Shown: positions 21,614-24,470 of the stretch, one piece after another | Position numbering within the stretch: the stretch's first letter is position 1 | Layout: the number at the start of each line of letters is the position of its first letter | From: a virus | Virus record (IMG/VR): IMGVR_UViG_3300021440_000116 | Location: 1-24,470 of that record | Strand: one strand, 5' to 3' | Length of the DNA stretch: 24,470 bases | Notes under the pieces: generated by a model | The model's input: the letters and a program-made list of their open reading frames with translations, nothing else | What the model was told of the DNA's origin: nothing | Databases searched by the model: none | Position numbers and translations under genes: made by a program

Positions 21614-21826
21614 ATGTTCACAACTACATCACTCACAGGCGTCGGCATCGCGGTGTTCTTCGTAACACAGGCACTCCGTATGTTAGGCGTTGTCGAAGTT
21701 GACCAGAACCAAGTCGCCAACGTCGTAACGTCAGCGATACAGGTCATATCGTTCGTTATGATGGTTTGGGGCCAGGCTCGCCGCCCAGACATCTCGACGT
21801 TCTTCTTCAAGGCTCCACAGGCGTAA
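21614..21826 (+). CDS. Second holin-like membrane protein (70 aa)
   Basis: Two transmembrane helices, at about residues 8-24 (TGVGIAVFFVTQALRML) and 34-53 (NVVTSAIQVISFVMMVWG), are joined by a short acidic loop (VVEVDQNQ). The C-terminal tail QARRPDISTFFFK is basic at its start. The VWGQ-x-RRPD ending is familiar from small phage holin-like proteins. ATG 21614 follows the endolysin by 20 nt; the open frame upstream of it only shadows the endolysin. It could be a holin partner, antiholin or membrane anchor. It is the last gene without a Shine-Dalgarno on this strand. Confidence 0.65.
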   Translation: MFTTTSLTGVGIAVFFVTQALRMLGVVEVDQNQVANVVTSAIQVISFVMMVWGQARRPDISTFFFKAPQA

Positions 21827-21832
21827 CGCTCT

Positions 21833-21874
21833 GGTAGGGAGGCTCATGGGCCTTCCTATCCAGCGCATTGCTGG
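21833..21874 (+). terminator. Two adjacent hairpins between lysis genes and moron
   Basis: GGTAGGGAGGC (21833-21843) can pair with GCCTTCCTATCC (21850-21861) with a small bulge. CCAGC (21860-21864) pairs with GCTGG (21870-21874), sharing two bases with the first. Only a weak T run follows (CTCTTTG). They may end the late transcript partially and mark the left edge of an inserted module. Confidence 0.4.
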
Positions 21875-21886
21875 ACGCTCTTTGAC

Positions 21887-21892
21887 AGGAGG
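21887..21892 (+). promoter_or_regulatory. Strong Shine-Dalgarno of the first moron gene
   Basis: AGGAGG, followed by another AGG, with five bases to ATG 21898. Almost no other gene in the window has such a site, so it decides the start and sets this gene apart. Confidence 0.8.
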
Positions 21893-21897
21893 AGGCC

Positions 21898-22272
21898 ATG
21901 CGTCGTGCAGCACTCACATTCGTCGCCAAGCTATTCGTCATCGCCGCTATCGTTTGTCTCTCGGCAAGCGCTCGCGCAGAACCCGTGGTCGCAGCAGGAC
22001 TCTGGTGCGACACACCTGAACAGATGCAACAAGTGGCGCGTGCGGAAAATCCGCAAGCTGGACTTTCGGCGGTTAATGCCTCGAAGGAAGCATGTCGGCT
22101 CGGCGTTATCCTGGTTGAAGTAGGCGGCGTCGTCGCTGACTTCTACGCCAATCGCAAGCACTACCAAGTCGTCGAGATGCATGTTCACGGAATCATCCTG
22201 AATGAGGCACTCGCCATCTCTGTCGAGATGAAACAGTACGGATTGCAACTCGCCAAGGACGAGGAGGTGTAG
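21898..22272 (+). CDS. Exported small protein, proteobacterial-like (124 aa)
   Basis: A signal peptide spans residues 1-27 (RRAALTFVAKLFVIAAIVCL, then SASARA before EP, a good SPase I site). The mature 97 residues begin VVAAGLWCDTPEQ and contain AVNASKEACRLG and YQVVEMHVHGI. This layout (GL-x-CDT-x-EQ, a second Cys, a VEI/VEM strand) resembles small periplasmic proteins I recall from Alphaproteobacteria such as Rhizobiales; this is memory, not a search. The two cysteines could pair. With its strong Shine-Dalgarno and flanking hairpins it looks acquired. It might modify the infected or lysogenic host surface; function is unknown. Confidence 0.7.
   Translation: MRRAALTFVAKLFVIAAIVCLSASARAEPVVAAGLWCDTPEQMQQVARAENPQAGLSAVNASKEACRLGVILVEVGGVVADFYANRKHYQVVEMHVHGIILNEALAISVEMKQYGLQLAKDEEV
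22262..22267 (+). promoter_or_regulatory. Strong Shine-Dalgarno of the second moron gene
   Basis: AGGAGG within the end of the preceding gene, five bases before ATG 22273. Same motif and spacing as at 21887. Confidence 0.75.
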
Positions 22273-22446
22273 ATGAACGAGTCTACCGTTTGCGACTACT
22301 GCCAGTGCGAACTTCCGTTCCGGCGGTACATGATGGATGGCAGCAAGCAGCATCGCTTCTGCTCAGTCGCCCATCTCAACGCTTTCAAGGCAAGAATCAC
22401 TGCCAAACGTCAGTGCACGTCTTTGAAGCTGGTTGTCTCTCGCTGA
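22273..22446 (+). CDS. Small TRASH-like zinc-finger protein (57 aa)
   Basis: VCDYCQCELPFRR (6-18) gives Cys at 7, 10 and 12. HRFCSVAHLNAFKAR (27-41) provides Cys30 and His34, like the FCS-x-x-C/H helix of TRASH/MYM-type fingers. The tail is basic (ITAKRQCTSLKLVVSR). The ATG directly follows the previous stop and has AGGAGG at five bases, so the two genes form a small operon closed by the terminator at 22496. It could sense metal or bind DNA. It is too short to appear as a long open frame, but the start signal is strong. Confidence 0.7.
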   Translation: MNESTVCDYCQCELPFRRYMMDGSKQHRFCSVAHLNAFKARITAKRQCTSLKLVVSR

Positions 22447-22465
22447 AAGGCGGTGGTCCATATCT

Positions 22466-22487
22466 CTCGTGGTACTCCCGCCACGAG
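22466..22487 (+). other. Hairpin upstream of the terminator
   Basis: CTCGTGG (22466-22472) pairs with CCACGAG (22481-22487), 7 bp with an 8-nt loop, lying between the last moron gene and its terminator. Together with the following stem it forms a double-hairpin 3' end. Confidence 0.5.
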
Positions 22488-22495
22488 CATAACTT

Positions 22496-22521
22496 GCCTC
22501 CCAACTCGGGAGGCTCTTTTT
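22496..22521 (+). terminator. Rho-independent terminator ending the + strand genes
   Basis: GCCTCCC (22496-22502) and GGGAGGC (22508-22514) form a 7-bp stem with an AACTC loop, followed by TCTTTTT. It closes the moron and separates + strand from converging - strand transcription. Confidence 0.88.
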
Positions 22522-22553
22522 GCCCCAGGAGCTACGAAACGCGCTTATTCGAG

Positions 22554-22610
22554 CTAGGAGACACTGATTTCAACACAGGGCAAAACGTCATTTTTGCGTG
22601 GCTCAACCAT
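22554..22610 (-). CDS. Tiny leaderless ORF (18 aa), tentative
   Basis: On the - strand, ATG at 22610 lies six bases after a TATAAT box and opens MVEPRKNDVLPCVEISVS. No gene follows before the + strand terminator region. It may be a real short peptide or only the 5' end of a non-coding transcript. The only support is the promoter spacing, which matches the other leaderless starts. Confidence 0.3.
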   Translation of the reverse strand: MVEPRKNDVLPCVEISVS

Positions 22611-22616
22611 GCGCTT

Positions 22617-22622
22617 ATTATA
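22617..22622 (-). promoter_or_regulatory. -10 box on the - strand, leaderless spacing
   Basis: TATAAT read on the - strand, six bases from ATG 22610. TTGACA (22631-22636) lies only 8 bp further upstream, too close for a normal -35. Confidence 0.5.
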
Positions 22623-22649
22623 CCTCGCATTGTCAAGTTTTAGGGCTTT

Positions 22650-22814
22650 TTACGAGTTCGACACCCGCAAAAGGAACAAAACCAGCGCTTCTCTGTCACT
22701 GGCCTTGTAATCGTCCCGCTCCACCCTCTTTTTCATCTCACGCGCAATCTTCACACGGTCCCAATGTCTGCCTTTTATAAGGCGCACGTACTCGATGAAC
22801 GAGGACGGTTTCAT
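22650..22814 (-). CDS. Small basic protein (54 aa), leaderless
   Basis: ATG 22814 lies six bases from an extended -10 box and opens MKPSSFIEYVRLIKGRHW followed by DRVKIAREMKKRVERDDYKA, a basic, mostly helical protein that could be a small helix-turn-helix or nucleic-acid binder. The C-terminus is hydrophobic (ALVLFLLRVSNS). It stands alone between a bidirectional terminator and the next promoter. The promoter spacing and clean reading frame support it; no family is recognised. It may be an early regulator. Confidence 0.6.
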   Translation of the reverse strand: MKPSSFIEYVRLIKGRHWDRVKIAREMKKRVERDDYKASDREALVLFLLRVSNS

Positions 22815-22820
22815 CAACTC

Positions 22821-22829
22821 ATTATAGCA
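22821..22829 (-). promoter_or_regulatory. Extended -10 promoter (- strand), leaderless
   Basis: On the - strand, TGC plus TATAAT (22826 down to 22821), six bases before ATG 22814. TTGACA lies 5 bp upstream of the box (22832-22837), not at -35 spacing. Confidence 0.65.
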
Positions 22830-22901
22830 CCTGTCAAGGAGTGCAAATCAGTTATCCACTTTGCTACAATATCCCAGGTCGCGTGCGAACGACTAAGAAT
22901 C

Positions 22902-22930
22902 AAGCGTCAGCGCACTGGCGCTTTTTTCTT
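22902..22930. terminator. Bidirectional terminator at the end of the - strand operon
   Basis: AAGCGTCAG (22902-22910) pairs with CTGGCGCTT (22915-22923), 9 bp with one G-T wobble and a CGCA loop. The + strand has a good T tract (TTTTTTCTT with the stem end); the - strand is followed by a weaker GATTCTT. It lies just after the stop of the - strand gene at 22929, so its natural use is probably to end that operon and block readthrough from the other side. Confidence 0.75.
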
Positions 22931-23246
22931 AGAAACGCCCACGGTGCTTCTTTGGTTCGTTCAACTCAGCATCACTCCATCCAAGCCTGCGCTTTCGATG
23001 ATTAACTCTCTTTACAACCCTTCGCGTTTCTTTATTACGCGCAGCTTCCTCTGGTGTGTAACGGAAGTGACAAATGCCGAAATGGTGAAACCAAAAAATA
23101 ACGCCATCACCACCAAGAACCGCAGTTACATTATCGAAGTTGGTGCAGGGACGCTTACATTGAATGCAGTTAGACGCCTTTATCCCCGCTTCTAGGAAAT
23201 CACGAGGAAGGTCATTAGTTGCATCATATGCGTGGGGTTCATCCAT
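22929..23246 (-). CDS. Cysteine/histidine-rich protein (105 aa)
   Basis: The N-terminal part has CIQCKRPC (27-34). A later FWFHHFGICHFRYT contributes three His and one Cys, so one or two zinc sites are plausible. The C-terminal 40 residues are very basic (ARNKETRRVVKRVNHRKRRL) and could bind nucleic acid. The start overlaps the upstream tiny membrane-protein gene by 8 nt, and the stop abuts the bidirectional terminator, so it is the last gene of the replication operon. No family is recognised. Confidence 0.65.
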   Translation of the reverse strand: MDEPHAYDATNDLPRDFLEAGIKASNCIQCKRPCTNFDNVTAVLGGDGVIFWFHHFGICHFRYTPEEAARNKETRRVVKRVNHRKRRLGWSDAELNEPKKHRGRF

Positions 23247-23352
23247 TCCCTAAGATTACCACCTTTACGACAATACCGATTAAGATAAGTGTGTATAACA
23301 CTGGGAAGAAAAACAGGAATATAAAGAAAATATATTCAAACCAAGGGCGCAT
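23239..23352 (-). CDS. Tiny membrane protein (37 aa)
   Basis: On the - strand, ATG 23352 opens MRPWFEYIFFIFLFFFPVLY followed by TLILIGIVVKVVILGNG, almost one continuous hydrophobic helix. It begins one base after the stop of the preceding gene (TGA-T-ATG, 23351 being the T) and ends overlapping the next gene by 8 nt. These tight junctions are the main support. It is too short for usual gene finders. It could be a small membrane regulator; function unknown. Confidence 0.55.
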   Translation of the reverse strand: MRPWFEYIFFIFLFFFPVLYTLILIGIVVKVVILGNG

Positions 23353-23353
23353 A

Positions 23354-23782
23354 TCATCGGTTCGCTTGCAGCAGCTCCTTTATCGACGATGTGGCACCGT
23401 TCCGAGCCTCTATAGTTCGGCTTCGCATACCCGCGTATTTTCCCTCTAGGAGCGTTTGAATCGGTACGTTCAAATCCTCCGTATTTCCAATCTGGGCTAT
23501 ATCCTTTGCAGCTCCAATTATGCTTCTCAATCGCATCGGAATGCCACCAGCTTGCATCTCGTTCCAATCATTGCTGTCGAGATTGTGTGTGGGGTTCCAG
23601 CCCATCGTACCCTGCCAGTCAGGGACTATCTCCTGTATCTGGTCACCCTTTATAGCTAGGCCATTCGAGAACACACCACGAGCCTCGGGATGCAGGAAAA
23701 GATAGTACGCCTTATGCGCCTCAGACGCGTCAATCGAGTGCTCTTGGTCACGCCGAAATCCAACAATCAATTTTATCTTCAT
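23354..23782 (-). CDS. Conserved hypothetical protein next to the replication gene (142 aa)
   Basis: The start overlaps the upstream replication gene as ATGA. The N-terminal 90 residues look globular alpha/beta (KIKLIVGFRRDQEHSIDASE, then AHKAYYLFLHPEARGVFSNG and MGWNPTHNLDSNDWNEMQ); the remainder is helical and basic. I have a recollection of similar proteins beside replication genes in CPR-associated phages and genomes, but no name. No catalytic motif is evident. Genetic linkage suggests a replication or early function. Confidence 0.7.
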   Translation of the reverse strand: MKIKLIVGFRRDQEHSIDASEAHKAYYLFLHPEARGVFSNGLAIKGDQIQEIVPDWQGTMGWNPTHNLDSNDWNEMQAGGIPMRLRSIIGAAKDIAQIGNTEDLNVPIQTLLEGKYAGMRSRTIEARNGATSSIKELLQANR

Positions 23783-24470
23783 ACGAACGCGACGTTAGCC
23801 TTGCCTTTAACCTCGATACGCTTTCTCTCCACCGTGTCTTGAAGCTGTACCCACTTATCCCGTAGCTGCACTGGGCTTGTGATGCTGGGGAAGTACGCGA
23901 TCTTGTTTGTCTTCGGAAGGATAGAGATTCGCTTCATCACTTCGTCGAGTCCGTATTGTTCAATCAAGAAGTCACACGCATTCCGCTGGCTCGTGTTGCC
24001 GTAGTAGGTTTTGTTACGCGGGTCCACCTCCTCGAAGGCTTTGATAATCTCAGCTCCAAGGACGTTAAAACCATCGCCACTTGCAGCGCCACGCGCTGCT
24101 GTATTAAGTTTAGTTAAGTTAAGTTTAGTTAAGTTAGAATGCGATAGGGTATCGATACCCTTTCCCGAAAGAGCATCTTTCATCTCCTCCGGCACCCTTT
24201 CCATCTCGATTTCAATACCTTTTTTCACCTTCGGGCTATTCTGATTTTGGTGTTTTATGAAGTTTCTTATACCGAGCCATCCGTCTCGGTAAAACACCTT
24301 ACCATCGCCCTCGAAACGCTTGATAATCTTCTCGACCATCTCCTTGTCGATGCCCGTCTCAACGGCAATTTTTTTCAATGTTATCTGGTAGATTCCACTG
24401 ATGTTCGTCGAACCATTCGTGAGAAAATACAGGAACATCAATTTCTCGATAGGGTCGAGATTCGCCGTAT
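23779..24470 (-). CDS. Phage replication initiator-like protein, 5' end outside the window (at least 229 aa)
   Basis: The frame stays open to the window edge: upstream of the nominal TTG/ATG near 24441 it reads TANLDPIEKL and runs straight into MFLYFLTNGSTNISGIYQIT, which matches the usual N-terminal winged-helix region of phage replisome-organiser proteins, so the true start lies beyond 24470. KIAVETGIDKEMVEKIIKRF is the recognition helix region. A Ser/Asn/Thr/Leu-rich linker (SHSNLTKLNLTKLN) follows, then a DnaD/DnaT-like C-terminal domain (CDFLIEQYGLDEVMKRISIL, then SPVQLRDKWVQLQDTVERKR). Such proteins bind iterons in or near their own gene and load the helicase. Direct repeats in the linker DNA suggest the origin. 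Confidence 0.75.
   Translation of the reverse strand, partial: TANLDPIEKLMFLYFLTNGSTNISGIYQITLKKIAVETGIDKEMVEKIIKRFEGDGKVFYRDGWLGIRNFIKHQNQNSPKVKKGIEIEMERVPEEMKDALSGKGIDTLSHSNLTKLNLTKLNTAARGAASGDGFNVLGAEIIKAFEEVDPRNKTYYGNTSQRNACDFLIEQYGLDEVMKRISILPKTNKIAYFPSITSPVQLRDKWVQLQDTVERKRIEVKGKANVAFV
24104..24137. repeat. Tandem 15-bp repeats (iteron-like) in the replication gene
   Basis: Two perfect tandem copies of TTAAGTTTAGTTAAG (24104-24118 and 24119-24133) are followed by a partial third (TTAG). The array is very A+T-rich against the surrounding sequence and encodes the NLTKLNLTKLN linker. Tandem repeats in the middle of an initiator gene are the arrangement of lambda O and of many plasmid and phage origins. 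Confidence 0.75.
24146..24161. repeat. 16-bp perfect palindrome beside the iterons
   Basis: AGGGTATCGATACCCT equals its own reverse complement. It starts eight bases after the partial third repeat. It could be an operator or a second initiator site at the putative origin. Confidence 0.7.

Noticed and set aside
21833-21874. tRNA or attachment site at the paired hairpins
   Set aside because: No cloverleaf with anticodon and T arms can be drawn, and no matching direct repeat was seen elsewhere in the window.
22290-22643. A 117-codon + strand open frame over the end of the moron and its terminator
   Set aside because: It overlaps the zinc-finger gene in another frame, runs through two strong hairpins including the terminator, and its product lacks any coherent pattern.
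22764-23195. A 143-codon + strand open frame
   Set aside because: It lies opposite the - strand cysteine-rich gene and its promoter, crosses the bidirectional terminator, and has no start signal.
1-24470. Integrase, repressor or other lysogeny genes
   Set aside because: None found in either strand of the window; whether the phage is temperate cannot be decided from this segment.

Overview
The window is almost certainly part of a tailed double-stranded DNA bacteriophage or prophage. The + strand carries, in order, genes for packaging, portal, capsid, connector, short-tail or internal virion proteins, fibres and lysis. A converging - strand block at the right end begins beyond the window with a replication-initiator-like gene. 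The likely host is a member of the Candidate Phyla Radiation (Patescibacteria, Parcubacteria-like). This is inferred from the large fibre protein (16510-19224), whose GNVGIGT(S/T)TPWGLLSV-type repeats I associate with Parcubacteria surface proteins, and from several genes that resemble CPR-phage genes from memory; no search was run. TGA is used as an ordinary stop at many tight gene junctions, so the genetic code is standard and hosts that read TGA as glycine are unlikely.

Layout. 4-748: four overlapping small genes ending in an intrinsic terminator. 763-1680: an HNH endonuclease cassette with its own promoter and a structured leader. 1684-4420: a NinG-like nuclease, two tiny zinc-ribbon proteins, terminase small and large subunits and a SET-domain protein. 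4432-7176: two zinc-ribbon proteins, an unknown protein, the portal and a small acidic protein. 7196-9644: a small beta-rich protein, a membrane-anchored protein, a likely scaffold and the major capsid protein. 9705-16513: connector, propeller-like tail protein, a small beta protein, two large internal-virion-like proteins and a collagen-motif fibre protein. 16510-19996: a repeat-rich fibre, a small membrane protein and a secreted beta-sandwich protein. 19998-21826: lysis cassette (holin, papain-like peptidase, NlpC/CHAP-like lysin, second holin-like protein). 21830-22521: a hairpin-flanked pair of genes that looks like an acquired moron. 22554-24470 (- strand): replication initiator (cut by the window edge), a conserved unknown, a tiny membrane protein, a cysteine-rich protein, and one or two very small leaderless genes.

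How it is expressed. No phage gene start I inspected has a convincing Shine-Dalgarno sequence. Instead, seven TATAAT-like boxes, most with an extended -10 TGn, lie 5-8 nt before an ATG, which predicts leaderless mRNAs. Downstream genes are joined by ATGA overlaps or by stop-T-ATG junctions, which predicts reinitiation coupling. The exceptions are the two moron genes, each with a textbook AGGAGG five bases before ATG. With no tape-measure or tail-tube gene visible, and with internal-virion-like proteins present, a podovirus-like virion is the best guess.

The most notable items are the leaderless/SD-less expression pattern, an intact-looking SET methyltransferase-like gene between terminase and portal, a probable iteron origin inside the replication gene, the foreign-looking moron, and a lysis cassette containing a papain-like protease.
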